NCBI GenBank assembly: GCA_009760855.2
Contig: WPIO01000005.1
Span: forward strand, 13,480,001 to 13,544,000
Reading direction: 5' to 3'
Length of the DNA: 64,000 bases
Source: Cristatella mucedo
Taxonomy: Eukaryota > Bryozoa > Phylactolaemata > Cristatellidae
The translations under genes and the position numbers were made by a program. Below are positions 12,476-24,326 of this stretch, one piece after another (position 1 is the first letter of the stretch; each line of letters begins with the position of its first letter). Below the pieces are notes generated by a model. That model was given only the letters and a program-made list of their open reading frames with translations. It did not search any database and was not told the DNA's origin.

Positions 12476-12665
12476 TATTGTTATACTTATAGGGCAGTTT
12501 AGTTTTTAAGTTTTAAGTTCTAGCAGCACTTCTAAGGGTCCTGAGTCTGACCAAAATGTGGGGATAGCGGACTGCATAAGTACGTGCAGCGTGTTAGGTA
12601 CACACAATCTTATAATTTTGCTTAGATGACAATCGCAATATATTTTAATGTTTACAATTACAGTT

Positions 12666-12816
12666 GCCGAGCTGGTTTGGTCTAGCAGTTAAGGTGCTCG
12701 CCCCGACCAAGGTCTGACTGAGGTCGTGGGATCGAGCCCCGAGGCATATGTGAAGAGCTTGAATAGAGATTAAGTTCTCTTGGGGTGCTATATAAAGGAA
12801 TCATACTTATTTATTT
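12666..12816 (+). mobile_element. tRNA-derived SINE, main family, full length
   Basis: The head starts near GCCGAGCTGGTTTGGTCTAG. An A-box-like TGGTCTAGCAGTTAAGG is at 12677-12693 and the B box GGGATCGAGCCCC is near 12728-12740. The body CATATGTGAAGAGCTTGAAT leads into a hairpin tail with AGAGATTAAGTTCTCTTGGG and GTGCTATATAAA, then a T/A-rich tail. Related copies lie at 61,972-62,118, 63,363-63,523, 55,490-55,624 (minus), 23,583-23,703 (minus) and 10,224-10,317 (minus). Confidence 0.88.
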
Positions 12817-12902
12817 AATCAATTACAACATATTGTATTGCTTGCTATAGCAATATAAATACATTTACCGGTAGCTTTGAAAATTGACAATACAGCAACT
12901 AA

Positions 12903-13553
12903 ATTATTGTTCCAAGGCCTGAGTCCTACAGCGTTGAAGCAAGCAGCAGCCTGCTACTGCCGAACCTAGTTCTCGACGAAGGGATCACGGCCACAATCGC
13001 ACTTGTCGTCACTTTTGGCAACGATGAGGATGCCCTCAAGGAGTCTGCAGACCGCTGCGCAGGCGTCGCGAACGAGTTTCTCTCAGCGAAAGGGCTGAGA
13101 CGCAGCGGTCTTTCGCTGCGGGTCCTTTCATTGGGTCCTTGTAGCCAGCGAACGGACGCTGTCTCCTCCTCGATGCTGTCTGCGTGCCGTGGACCAACCG
13201 CAGACTCTTGCGGAAACTCAGCGTCAGTTAGCCTTTCGCTTGTGGGCGAGGCAGCGGCGTGGGAGAAATTCTCATTGGAGAGAAGGCGACCTCGCCGTCG
13301 TCTGGCCAGCCACCGCCGGGCAAAAGAGGTAGGACGTCCCAATTTTCACGAATCTGTTAAACGTGCGTGTAGCCGTTGTGAAAGTACATACCGGAACTTT
13401 AGGTGCTTGACAGCTCATACGAGTCAGCCTGAAGTGGCATGCCGTACGACCTGTACTATAGAGAGTGGTGGCTTCTCGCTCTCACGAGTGCGGCTGCTGC
13501 TGCTAGCCGAATTAAGAGTGCGAATTACCAGCTGTAATGTATTAGAATTATAG
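12903..13553 (+). other. unassigned 217-codon open frame
   Basis: The + strand is open from 12903 to the stop ending at 13553. The part from about 12931, just after a CCTACAG that resembles a 3' splice site, reads like protein (LVLDEGITATIALVVTFGND and ADRCAGVANEFLSAKGLR), then becomes Arg-rich. A donor-like AAGAGGTAGGAC lies near 13326. I do not recognise the family. The opposite strand is also open here, which lowers confidence. It could be an exon, a decayed retrogene or chance. Confidence 0.25.
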
Positions 13554-13964
13554 TACACTAGTTGCAAAGATAAAAAATACTTTAACAATAGATAAATAAT
13601 TAAATAATAATCTCTACTAATTAATGCGCGAAAGCCCGTCCGTTCGACATGCGGCGAGTTGGCACGACTTCCGTCGCGAGAAAGATGGTGCTGCGCTGTA
13701 TTCCGCGACCGTACTGCGACTACTTATACTATGACTCTGCGAAGCGAATCCGCAGGCGGTGAGCTCTCGCTAAGGCGTAGTAGTCACTGGGGACGGCCAA
13801 GGTCGCTGCCCACCCCCAGCCCCGGCTTGTGGCATGTGCTGCCCTCTGGCTCCGTCATTGCCCGCCCGACCCGCCGAGCTTGCGCGGCTGGCTGCACGGC
13901 GCTGCGACGCTGCGATCCTGCGAGCGCCTGCCTACGCTGGGGGCGCAAGGCGAGTCTCTCGTAG

Positions 13965-14410
13965 TGTAATGTATCTCCGTCTGTAACTCTACAAAGCCAT
14001 AAAGACTATGTGGTCGTTACGCAGGAGAGTTGTGTATAGTGCACTCACAGCCTAAGCGGCTTTCGGTACGCATTCGGTAGCCAACAGGCTTCGTCTCACG
14101 CAACGAAGAGAAAGTGGGAAGCATAGCAGAGTCAGGAGAGCAGTTGAGGTAGTCAGTATCAGCTCAGGACCACTGAAAAGGATGAGCCATAGTCGGCAGC
14201 AGGAGTGTAGTCGTTGCGTAAGAATTGTGGGAGCGAGTTCCACAGTCAAAGGCCTGCAGAGCTAAAGCTTCTGTCGCCAACTGTCTTTAGCGGAGGAATG
14301 GAACAGCTAATTTAGTGTCTGTACAGGACCTGAGGGCACGAGGAGGATGAAACTGGTGCAGCAGTTCAGCTAGGTACGAAGGAGCCAAGCCCTTTCGCGC
14401 CTTGTGGGTC
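13965..14410 (-). mobile_element. LINE 3' fragment, copy A
   Basis: Nucleotide similarity to 41,973-42,445 is strong throughout: shared blocks include GTATCTCCGTC, CGCAGGAGAGTT, GGCTTTCGGTACGCATTCGG, GAAGCATAGCAGAGT and GCGAGTTCCACAGTC. The other copy translates on the minus strand to a LINE ORF2 C-terminus ([16 protein letters not shown] and DRSFSSAGPRLWNSLP). Both copies end at the same 5' truncation, GCCTTGTGGGTC. The 3' end, read on the minus strand, finishes in GGAGATACATTACAC. Confidence 0.8.
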
Positions 14411-15244
14411 AGCGTAACGGACGAGCGCGAGAACTGCCGAACTCATTCACAGCGGCTCTCGCTGTCGCTCGTTCGAACTCGCAAATTGCCTGTGCCGCTA
14501 AACTCTCGCACCGATCGATAGGTGACAGCGGCGCCGCGTGGTCTCGGATGCCCGATGCGTCTAGGACGAGCGGGCCTCAGCAGACTCGGGCGGCCGCAGG
14601 CCAGCTGCCGCAGCCTGAAGCTGGCCAGCGACCGGGGGACGGGGGATGCGGTGGCACTGAACGCAGCGCAAGCGAGGCGCGTGCGAAGGATAGTGCTGGG
14701 TGACTGACGCACGCGAAGCAAGAGCGAGGCGCGGCGGCGCGACGCTATCGCGCGCCGCCACGGGCATCTTTTGGCGGCGGGGAGCGGCCGGCGCGCGCCG
14801 ACCGAGGACGGCCGAGCGATCCTGTTTATTCACTGGACCATCGTCGTCCGAGCGTCGTCCCCTGCGCGGCGCTCGAGCTTCGAGCGCGTTCATAATCTCC
14901 CGGAAACTGTGCTCGCTGAGGCTGGAAGCGTTAAGCCCTGAGTGGATTGAACGATGGCCTAGCGCTTCCGGAGTCGCCCTCAAGATTTAGTCCGCGAGCG
15001 GCCAATTCGATAGGAATTGGAGCGCCGCCGCCGCTCACTGCGCCTTTGCACGGCGCTCGCTCGCCTGCTTGTGCGCACGCCGGATGGCTTTGCCGCCCAA
15101 TTTCCAAGAGCTCGGCAATCTCGGCGCCCTCCGAGCCTAGATAGGCTAGCGGTTGAGAGGCCGAGGGTCGAGAGGCCGAGCCGGATAGTGGGGGGGGGGG
15201 GGATAGGCAGAACTCTAAAAGCAGGCGGGTAGAGTGAGGCTCGA
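14411..15244. other. CpG-rich sequence, no gene confirmed
   Basis: The block is very rich in CG dinucleotides, for example GCGGCGCGACGCTATCGCGC near 14730-14750, and keeps all frames open. It could be an unmethylated promoter region, but I see no identifiable exon. A poly-G run lies at about 15190-15201. Confidence 0.3.
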
Positions 15245-15322
15245 CGTATGTGTGTGTGTGTGTGCGTGTGTGTGTGCGTGTGTGTGTGTGTGTGTATGTG
15301 TGCGCGCGCGTGTGTGTGAGCG
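15245..15322. repeat. GT microsatellite
   Basis: An impure (GT)n run with GC and AT interruptions, ending in GCGCGCGCGTGTGTGTG. Confidence 0.93.
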
Positions 15323-15599
15323 CCGCGTGCGCGTGGTTGACATACAAGTGTGTATATGAGTGTGGTTGACATGCAAGTCTACATTAATATATTCGTGCAT
15401 ATCCGTTTACAAATTGGCAGAGCCGGGGGCGATGGGGGCATTAGCGGGCAGAGACCTGGGCCGCCCCCTACTCGTATGCCCACTCTAGACTGTCTTGAGC
15501 AAACACCGAATTCGTATCGAACAAATACGGCGATGGTGCACTATAATCGTTCATTTCCTGCGGGCCGTGCCACTGCATAAAATCCACTCTGCAGGCCAC

Positions 15600-17780
15600 T
15601 GGAAGGCGGCTTCATTATAAGTGTGGTGAGGAAGGTGGCTCGCACGGCGAAACTAGTCAGGTGAATGCTCTTGGGACGAAATCGGGCGCGGGCAGAGACA
15701 GCAGAGAAAGCGGCAGCAGCGCATGGAGTGGAGGCCGACGCTGGCGGGGTATGGCGGCCAAGGCGGCAGCCAAAACCGGCCGCCTGTGCCTTCGGCTGTC
15801 GACGCAGCCTCCTCACACCGCCTCGACCGTCCGGGGTAAAAGAGCACGCCTCGCGTCAACTCTGCCTTTGTATCGGATTTCTGTGGCAGCAATTAGCAGC
15901 GGCGGCGGCGGCGGCGCGCTGTCCCCCTTCCTTCTCAAGCCCGGCGGCCGCTGAGCAGCACGAGCAGGTGCGACAGCAGTGTAGTGACCGAGCTGGCTGG
16001 GCGCCCCGCCAGTCGTCGCCGGCTGCTCGGCGTAATGGCCTGCCTAATGGGCTGCGTCTCTTTGTCTACGCCGCCGCCGTCGGTCACGCACACTGTTGTC
16101 CCGGCCGTACTGCCGAGCTCTCTTACCCTCCCCTCATCTCGCGCGCCATCGCCGCCGTCGCCGCGCCGGCGCCGACCGTCCCAAGCAGCGACGCCACCGC
16201 CCGAGCGCTGGGCGAACGGAGGAGGGGGTGACGCATCGACGGCCGGCCGACGGGCGGGCGGCGTGGGGTGGTGCGAGCTCCGGCCCTGAGGTATGAGCTC
16301 ACTAGCCAGGGTTTCAGAACGATCGATGGGCGGCGGGCGGAAGACGCCGCGCCCTGCGCCTTGGCCGCTGTGAAGCAGCCCAGCCAGTCGCGCCCGCGCG
16401 CGCTCCTAGGTGGCAATGACAAATATCGAGGCGTCACCTTCTCCTCCCCTCCCGCTTGCACGTCGGTGGCTGACATGACTGGCGTACCGGTGGCTCCCGT
16501 TCGCCATTCAGAGCATGGATTGGAAGGCGAACCTGAAAGGGGGCGCTTACTCGGCTCAGCCATGCCTCTTCGCCCCTCCCCGGGTCGTTCTCCCCCCACC
16601 GACGAGCGGCCACCTGGCTACCTGCAGCGTGCAGTGGCGAGTCGACCGCGAGGAGGCGCAGTCCTCTCTACCCCAGCCCCCCCCCCGAGAGACCGCTGCA
16701 ATGCGCCTCTATTCCGCATGTAAGCTCTTTACAATGTCGAGCATCTCACCCCGGTCCTGAGGATTGCACTAGATGGCCAGGGCGTCACCGCCCCCTGCTG
16801 GCCTGTCAATCCGATGGCCGGCCAGTGCGGTCTGAGCTTAAGCTTAGCACGTGACCTATTTAGGGCTCCAGCGGCTGGCGGGCGGCGGCTGCCATTGGCC
16901 CGCCCCCTCCTCGGCTCTCTGACTCTTTTCAATCGCAGAGCTGTCGGCCGACGGGTGACTGGGCTTCGCCGTCGGCCTATCGATTCGTTTCCGTGCTTGA
17001 GTACCTACCGTGCCGAACTATCGGTGCACCTCTACTCGTCCAGCGCGCGTGAGTACCTACCGTGCCGAACTATCGGTGCACCTCTGCTCGTCCAGCGTGC
17101 GTGAGTACCTACCGTGCCGAACTATCGGTGCGCCTCTGCTCGTCCAGCACCCGCCGAACGTTGCAACCCTCTTCGGGCCGACGGCGAGCCCGCTAGTGGG
17201 CGGCCGATGTGTGTTCCGCTAGCGGCGGTCGGAGCACGTGCGTCGCGTCGAGCCAGTGTCGGTGGCGACGCCGCTGCCTGCCCGGCCACCGGCATTGGCC
17301 GCCGCCGTGCGTCGCGCGCGCGAGAGCTGGGTCTCGCTGATCGATTCGCCGCACCTCGCTGTGTGAGCTCGCCCCGCCGGCGTGGCGCCGGCGTGGCGCC
17401 CGCGCCGCGAGCTGGCTGCTTGCTGCTCCGTCGCCCGTCCGCGGTTCTCGCATCCGCCTGTCATCAGAATTGCGGCCGCTTGGCGACACGTGCGTCGCCT
17501 TGACCTTTGCCTTACTTCTCGGGCTGCCGCGGCGGCGGCTCAGAAGACTTGGCGCCAAGCGGCGCCCAGTAGCTCGCGTCCGTCATGGCGCGGCGCGGCC
17601 GCCGAGGTCTACCGGGACGATAGCGTGACGTTAGCGGCCGGCTTCGCTTTTGAGACGGACCGTCTTGGTGCGAGAGCGCCGGCGCTCGGGTCCAGCGGTG
17701 GGGGGAGACTGCGGCGATGGTACAGCACGTGGTCGACCTTCGGCCACGTCCGGTGCCGGCTGCTCCCGGCCTTTTATGAG
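15600..17780. other. CpG-rich block, possible promoter or unmethylated domain
   Basis: CG dinucleotides are abundant throughout, for example CGCCGGCGTGGCGCCGGCG near 17377-17395, in contrast to the AT-rich right half of the window. Long overlapping Arg/Ala/Pro-rich frames on both strands follow from the composition. No domain is recognised. A 52-bp tandem triplication sits at 16,998-17,153. A promoter function is only a guess; no TATA box or initiator stands out. Confidence 0.3.
16998..17153. repeat. 52-bp tandem repeat, three copies
   Basis: Copies start at 16998, 17050 and 17102. Each begins TGAGTACCTACCGTGCCGAA and differs by only a few bases. The last two junctions read GCGTGAGTAC, so each contains a GTGAGT match to the splice-donor consensus. 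Confidence 0.95.
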
Positions 17781-17796
17781 GGGGAGTGGCCTGGGT

Positions 17797-17895
17797 GGTA
17801 GTGGTGGTGGTAGTGGGGTCAGGAGGGTGGTGGTAGTGGGGTCAGGAGGGTGGTGGTAGTGGGGTCAGGAGGGTGGTGGTAGTGGGAGTCAGGAT
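17797..17895. repeat. 23-bp GT/GG-rich minisatellite, about four copies
   Basis: The unit, roughly GTGGTGGTAGTGGGGTCAGG plus AGG, repeats with GTC at 17818, 17841, 17864 and 17888. The strand is G-rich enough for G-quadruplex formation in principle. Confidence 0.93.
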
Positions 17896-19096
17896 CGCAT
17901 GGAGTTTGTCGGGGACCTTACCACAATAGCATATGCACCCACCGAACATGGCACCTCACACAGCACGAAGTGCCCGTTGCTCGACCTAGTATCTGTAGAG
18001 GGGGAGGCCTGGGTTATGAGAGAGCCGAAGAGCCAGCCGGCTGGCAGGCATGATCTGCCTCCTGCAGGAGGTGGGGTGGGTGGGGTGTGGGAAGGGCTCT
18101 GGAGGTCGATGGAGCTGTGTGGCCGGCTGGCCCAAGCTGAGTCCAGAGCAGTTTACTGAGGCAGGCCCCTGCTGGCTAGCTCGAAAACTACTCAATCAAG
18201 CATAGGATTAATCGGTGGGCCCTCCTCGAGCAGACGTCGGCCGGTCGACGTTGCCACAAAGCTTATGTTTATTACAGCCTCGGGGGGGGGGGTGGGAGAA
18301 GGGCTACACGACATAGTAGAATCAGCTTCCCGGTAGAGCAAGCAGCTGACAAGGCCGCCGTGTCTACTCTGCTCTCCCCTCTGTCTACTGCTGCTCTGGC
18401 AGTAGACAGTAAGCACAAAGCTGCTTACTTTTCAGGCAGCTACATCGACTCTTGAAAGTGATCAGATGCTTGAGTAGCAACAACAGGCATCTGCATCTGT
18501 CAGTACGAAGCAGCTCCTCGGCTATCGGCCCCCCACCCACCCACCCACCCACATACTGATGCGACTGTCACATCACCATGTGGCTCGACTGTGGTGCCTT
18601 GTGCCTGCTGCTTTGCAGCTCTGCCACGTCGGCTCAAACGCGGTCTCCGTTGGCACTGCTACTGTTGCAGTAGGCTCCATGCTCCTGCTATTTCTGGCTC
18701 TACCACCCTAGCCTCCGGTGTCTGTCACCTATTGTCTTCACCCTGTCCATTACTGCTACCAGGGTGCCACCTAGCTCGGCCACCTCCTGCTGCAGCCTCT
18801 GCAGTCAGCTCTACCGGGCAGTAGCCGGCAACAGGCGTTAGCAAGGTGTTATTCGCAATTGAGTGGTTCTGCGCCAAGGCTTGCAGCCGTGAAAGTCTTA
18901 ACATCAAGTACTACTTTGGGCTGTCTGTTGCCTCCCTCTCCCAGCTTGAGCTTTGGCCAATAGCCGTGTTATGTCCAAGACCTCTTGAGTTTCGCACGGC
19001 TCGAGTTTGCAGAGGTTCTCTGCAGTCCGAGATGCGGTCCAACTAGGTAGGTGTCTAGCGGTCGGTCTAGGTGTGTGACTTATGACAGGAAAGAGG

Positions 19097-19097
<1 letters not shown>
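17896..19097. other. non-coding sequence, nothing recognised
   Basis: Contains a poly-G run near 18282-18291 and a short (CCCA)n run near 18533-18552. No convincing open frame or mobile element was found. Confidence 0.35.
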
Positions 19098-19386
<289 letters not shown>

Positions 19387-19727
19387 TGTGTGAAAGAGCA
19401 ATTAAGTGATGGGATAAGTCTTCTGAACCAGGCTGGTGGGCCCAGTTGGCGATGTGCACCCGTGCCATCTTGCTGGTGAAAAGACAAGCAGCCGCAGCAG
19501 CAGAGTACCACAGTACCACTGGCAGCCTTATCCCTTGCCTCACCCCGAAAGCAACCGCAACCGGTTACAGGCAGCTGCTGCGGTTGCTGAATGGCCACCT
19601 GTCGGGTCGATTTCCTCTTCGCTGCTGTGCCTGACCCGTGGATGCACTCAATTCATGGGAGTGGGTGGGTGTTGGGTTGGCTTGGGGTTGTGCCAAACGA
19701 CGGGTTGCTGCTTAGCTGCTAGGCTGG

Positions 19728-20425
19728 TGTGCTCAACTGGTGTGCTCAACTGGTGTGCTCAACTGGTGTGCTCAACTGGTGTGCTCAACTGGTGTGCTCA
19801 ACTGGTGTGCTCAACTGGTGTGCTCAACTGGTGTGCTCAACTGGTGTGCTCAACTGGTGTGCTCAACTGGTGTGCTCAACTGGTGTGCTCAACTGGTGTG
19901 CTCAACTGGTGTGCTCAACTGGTGTGCTCAACTGGTGTGTGCTCAACTGGTGTGCTCAACTGGTGTGCTCAACTGGTGTGCTCAACTGGTGTGCTCAACT
20001 GGTGTGCTCAACTGGTGTGCTCAACTGGTGTGCTCAACTGGTGTGCTCAACTGGTGTGCTCAACTGGTGTGCTCAACTGGGCTGCTCAACTGCTCAACTG
20101 GTGTGCTCAAACTGGTGTGCTCAACTGGTGTGCTCAACTGGTGTGCTCAACTGGTGTGCTCAACTGGTGTGCTCAACTGGTGTGCTCAACTGGTGTGCTC
20201 AACTGGTGTGCTCAACTGGGTGTGCTCAACTGGTGTGCTCAACTGGTGTGCTCAACTGGTGTGCTCAACTGGTGTGCTCAACTGGTGTGCTCAACTGGTG
20301 TGCTCAACTGGTGTGCTCAACTGGTGTGCTCAACTGGTGTGCTCAACTGGTGTGCTCAACTGGTGTGCTCAACTGGTGTGCTCAACTGGTGTGCTCAACT
20401 GGTGTGCTCAACTGGTGTGCTCAAC
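19728..20425. repeat. 13-bp minisatellite, about 53 copies
   Basis: The unit TGTGCTCAACTGG repeats head-to-tail with very few variants: an extra GT near 19937, a GCTGCTCAAC variant near 20080-20100, an extra A near 20110 and an extra G near 20220. Because 13 is not a multiple of 3 and the unit has no stop in any + frame, all three + frames stay open for over 230 codons, repeating CAQLV, CSTGV and VLNW. These frames are artefacts of the array. Confidence 0.98.
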
Positions 20426-22544
20426 GGAGGGAATGTGTTAAATAAATTCGAGCTGCTGCATCACTGCACACACACCCCCCCCTGTTGCAGCTGGCAACTG
20501 CACCACCGGATTGGTGCTCAATCAGCTTAGCATTGGCTGTCAGCGATTGTGCTGGAAAGTCGGTCTGGCTTCTAGGCTACGCTTGCCTCGTGGGGTACCT
20601 CCACCCCTCCAGTATGGTGCCTTCTTCCTGCTTGCAGGCATCGTAGCATGTACCTCTCTGCTCAGCGATCACCCTACGGACCCACTTCGTCGTACCTAGC
20701 GACGAAGGCTGATAGGCTTGCTGGCTACTTGGACTTCGAATGTGAAAGAATGCAGCACTCCGAGTTTAACTCGACTATACTAGGCAACCTTCGGCAGCTG
20801 CTTTCGATTGCATATACAAGCTGTAGATTGCCTACTTGCGAGCTGCAGCTTCTCATCGTCATTGCGTGTCCGTTAGCAGCAATCCTAAGTAAGGCCCCTG
20901 CATAATGGCCGAGCTTTGTAGCAGCCAAACACCCAGCAAGTAGAAAGCGGCACCGGTGTCCAGTGGCCGAAATTAACTGCCCAAGATTCACCTGCCTGTT
21001 CTAAAGTCACCTGTGTGAAGCTTCGGGTTGTGATGACGTACTCACAAAATTTCATACAATTCCGCCTGTTTTGCCATACTAACAGCCTCCTTTGAAACTG
21101 CCGGTTCATTGGCAGGACCGGGCCGTTGGAGACCTCTAGTATGAGCTTTCGCAACCATGTGAAGTTTTGCGAGTAAAGCTGAAGTTTTGCGAACTGGAGC
21201 TAGCTTCTCCTTTCAAGATCGTTTGCTCAGGGCATCGAGTCGCGACGGCAAAGCAGAAAGGGGCGCAGAACAACAGCTTCCTTGCAATGTTACCGAGCAC
21301 GTTCTTTGCCTTGGGGTACTGGGTCGTAGTCGGGGTGGCTTAGTCGACCTGCAGGTCGCAGGTCTCAGTCGCTCAGCAGGCAATGCTCTGTTGCCCTCTG
21401 CATGCTCTGCCTGGTGATGGTAGCCGCCAGGACGCCGAAAGTCTGCTTTTGGGTACGCAGCCCTAGTCTCGTGGCCAACTAGCTGCGTACACACATGTCG
21501 CATGGATCAAGTCGAAAGCGGAAGCTGGATTTTGCCGAGCGCATCGATTAATGGCTCAGCAAATCCCGTTTACGAGCAGGTACAGCACGGTGAAAGCCAA
21601 TCCAAATGCAGCCAGCCTGTACGAGCTGTGTCGTCTGCATTCAATTCTTAATGTAACCCGTGTATAGTTGCCACCTGTCCACGCCTGTTCACAAGATCTA
21701 ATCTTAGTGGGACTTTTGCCTGGCGCTTGACGAATCTCATGCAATCCACTGCAGCACCTCTGGCGGTGGTTTGGTTGCCATCACGGAAACCCGGGTCACG
21801 CACGCAATAGCACGAAATTTTGCTGCTGCACCTAGAACAATGGTCTAGTTGGCCAATTTCCTGTGGATTTCCGGTGGATTCAATAGATTGTGGTGTCTTT
21901 CGGTAGTGACCTGCGGCTTATGGACAGGTTGGGGTATATCTTGTCCCTTAACCACCCCTGCACCTGCCAATCGAACGTCAGTCTTCACCCTTATATAAAG
22001 CCCTCTCTGAGACTTTGTAGAGAATAGTAGCTAAGGGCTGTTGGCAAACTTGTTCTGTTTGCAAACATGACCGGATGCTGCTTGTTTTCAACCAGCTGTT
22101 TTGTCATATTGCAACCGCAAACTTGAAAACGCCGGAAAACCTTGCTATTTTTTGTTCCACAAATGCACTGACCTGCGACCAATCAATCAAGGTATAGCAT
22201 CCTTTAGTGTGGTGTGGTGTCTTACTTAGCTGCAAGCGCTCGAAATGCACCCAGCCAAAATGGTTGTACCGATATCTACTATATATTATGAGAGGAAGTC
22301 ACTGTGTGTTCATCAGCAGCTGTATATGGCTGTGCCTTGGTACGAAAGAAAGACCGACGTCGGTGGAAAAAACCGGCAGGAAATGTCTGCAAAAGGGGAT
22401 CCTGATTCCGACTTCTGTTACCACCTGCATTGAAATACCATCACGTAAGTGCAGCGACAGACTGTCTCATTCGTGTGCCTGTGAGGCCCCAGTCAGCGTC
22501 TCTTATTTTCCTGCTTACTTTTCGTGCCTACCTATAATTAATGC

Positions 22545-22550
<6 letters not shown>
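20426..22550. other. non-coding sequence, nothing recognised
   Basis: The sequence is unique-looking and moderately GC-rich. Open frames stay under about 100 codons apart from one that enters the TA-rich tract. No domain, repeat family or RNA gene is seen. Confidence 0.35.
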
Positions 22551-22576
<26 letters not shown>

Positions 22577-22685
22577 CAAAATTATATATAATACTATATA
22601 CATGTAACTATAATTATAATTATAATATAATTATAATGATAATATAATTATAATTATATATACCTATAATTAATGCATTATTATG
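22551..22685. repeat. AT-rich simple sequence
   Basis: (TA)n at about 22551-22577 is followed by TATAATTATAAT-type repeats to about 22660. A duplicated ACCTATAATTAATGCAT flanks the tract at 22530-22546 and 22661-22677. Confidence 0.9.
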
Positions 22686-22789
22686 TGCATTAGTCACTAA
22701 TCAAGGGTCGTACGAACCAGCGGCACCGAGTGTGCTACTTTTGTGCTTTTGCATGCTTTCTTAGAATTATACATACCTTGTAATTGAAC

Positions 22790-22868
22790 TCGGGCTAATT
22801 ACTTCCCTTTCATCGAGTTTGAAAGCACTTGAGTAGAGATATGGTTCTCTTGGAGCGGTATGCAATTG
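22790..22868 (+). mobile_element. SINE 3' part, diverged
   Basis: GAACTCGGGC (B-box-like) is followed about 50 bases on by GCACTTGAGTAGAGATATGG and TTCTCTTGGAGCGGTAT, the tail of the main SINE family. The head is not recognisable. Confidence 0.5.
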
Positions 22869-23024
22869 GCATCGTTTTCCCGAGCTATGCATACTGGTTA
22901 GTGCCGGGCAAGCCTTAATGTACGGTGGGCTAGACGGCGAAATTGCATGCGATGTGCCTCAAAAATCCAAAATCAGTCCACGAAAGTTGAAATCTAAAAA
23001 ATTCTCCCAGCTGCCTCACTGAAG

Positions 23025-23030
<6 letters not shown>

Positions 23031-23091
<61 letters not shown>
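23031..23091. repeat. CT/GA microsatellite
   Basis: A pure (CT)n run of about 60 bases. Confidence 0.97.
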
Positions 23092-23094
<3 letters not shown>

Positions 23095-23505
23095 CCTTTC
23101 ATCAACAATGCTTCCAACTAGTGGACCCAAGTTTAATTGAAAGTCAGGCACAGTACGTTAAAGTTCTCCCTGCGCTTCGAAGTTGTACACGTATCGGTAA
23201 GCCTAACTGGTAAGCCTAACTCCCCCGTACAGAAGACTTTAGATATTCCTCGAGGAGCTCCACAGCCTTGAGATAATGCACAGGCAGCCGGCGTGCCAGT
23301 GAGAGGGGGGTCGACAGGCAAGTGTGAGGCCACGCAGACCTTACACGAAGTCTGTAAAAACCTGCCTTAACGGGTTTAAGGGAGCATTATTGGAAATGCA
23401 ATTTACTAAGCACGTGAACTGATTCTGCCCCTGCATTGAAGGAGGAAAGATCTGTAGTCCGAGGTTGCAAATGTCCACACATGTAATGTGAATTAAGCAT
23501 GATGT
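23092..23505. other. non-coding sequence, nothing recognised
   Basis: A short direct repeat, GGTAAGCCTAACT, occurs at 23195-23222. No gene is seen. Confidence 0.35.
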
Positions 23506-23545
23506 ATATATATATATATAATAAAATTGCACATCAATAAAATAA

Positions 23546-23584
<39 letters not shown>
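23506..23584. repeat. TA / CA / TA microsatellites
   Basis: (TA)n at about 23506-23521, (CA)n at about 23547-23566 and (TA)n to 23584, adjoining a reverse-oriented SINE, much like the array at 10,143-10,224. Confidence 0.93.
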
Positions 23585-23703
23585 ATTGCATATCATTTGT
23601 ATATCGCCCTAAGAGAACTTAATCTCTCCTTAGGCACTTCACTGTGCCACAGTGCTCGAGCCCTCGACGATGGTCATCAGATACAATCACCTCGGCCTTA
23701 GTT
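23583..23703 (-). mobile_element. tRNA-derived SINE, main family
   Basis: The minus strand reads TCGAGGGCTCGAGCACTGTG (B-box region) and then the tail AGAGATTAAGTTCTCTTAGG with GCGATATACAAATGATA. The head is partly recognisable as a GGTGATTG-type stretch near 23,690. Confidence 0.65.
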
Positions 23704-23964
23704 CTAGATTGAACCTATCGAATCCCATATATCCGGCTCTTTCAGGTAGTACGTATCACTGGTTGCAATCGTTGGCTTGGAATATTCTCTTTTCGGATGT
23801 CTAAAGCTTTCCAGAAGCTTGGTGTATCTATCATTACTAATGCGACTGCAGGTACATAGATGTGCATTAAAGAAATTGTCGACCAGGATTCTGGCCCGGA
23901 CGGAAATGCATGACATGCACTCACTCTTCTACCATTAATCCAATAGCTGCTTGGGATGTTAAGG

Positions 23965-24055
23965 ATAATAACAATACATTTGTATGGCACTTTCAGAGGG
24001 CTAAATCTCTTTCTATGCACTTAACATATGCTGTAAAGGAAGCATGTCAATGTGG
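23965..24055 (-). mobile_element. LINE 3' tail, diverged
   Basis: AATAATAACAATACATTTGT is followed by GGCACTTTCAGAGGGCTAAA, TCTCTTTCTATGCACTTAAC and ATATGCTGTAAAGGAAGCAT, matching the reverse complement of the main LINE 3' terminus with substitutions. Confidence 0.6.
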
Positions 24056-24326
24056 TAAGTAGTAACATGCAGTGACAGCGTGCATAAGCACACACAAGAC
24101 AATTCCCATGGACTCTGTGAGCTGTGAGCAAAAAGAGCATTTTTAGTATCTGATTAAATGTTAATTAAATTGGGTCAGCAATTTTTACTCTGTACAAAAG
24201 GTAGCTTCTGGAACTACCGACTAACGTCATGGTATCCCCAGGCTTGACAATTTAAAAAGAAGCCGAAACACTCCTGTTCATAACATCATTTACCAGGTTC
24301 ATATGAACTGTCGCGTGTGTGCGTGT

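Noticed and set aside
19436-20530. 364-codon open frame with a 13-residue repeat
   Set aside because: It is the translation of the 13-bp minisatellite. All three + frames are open for the same reason.
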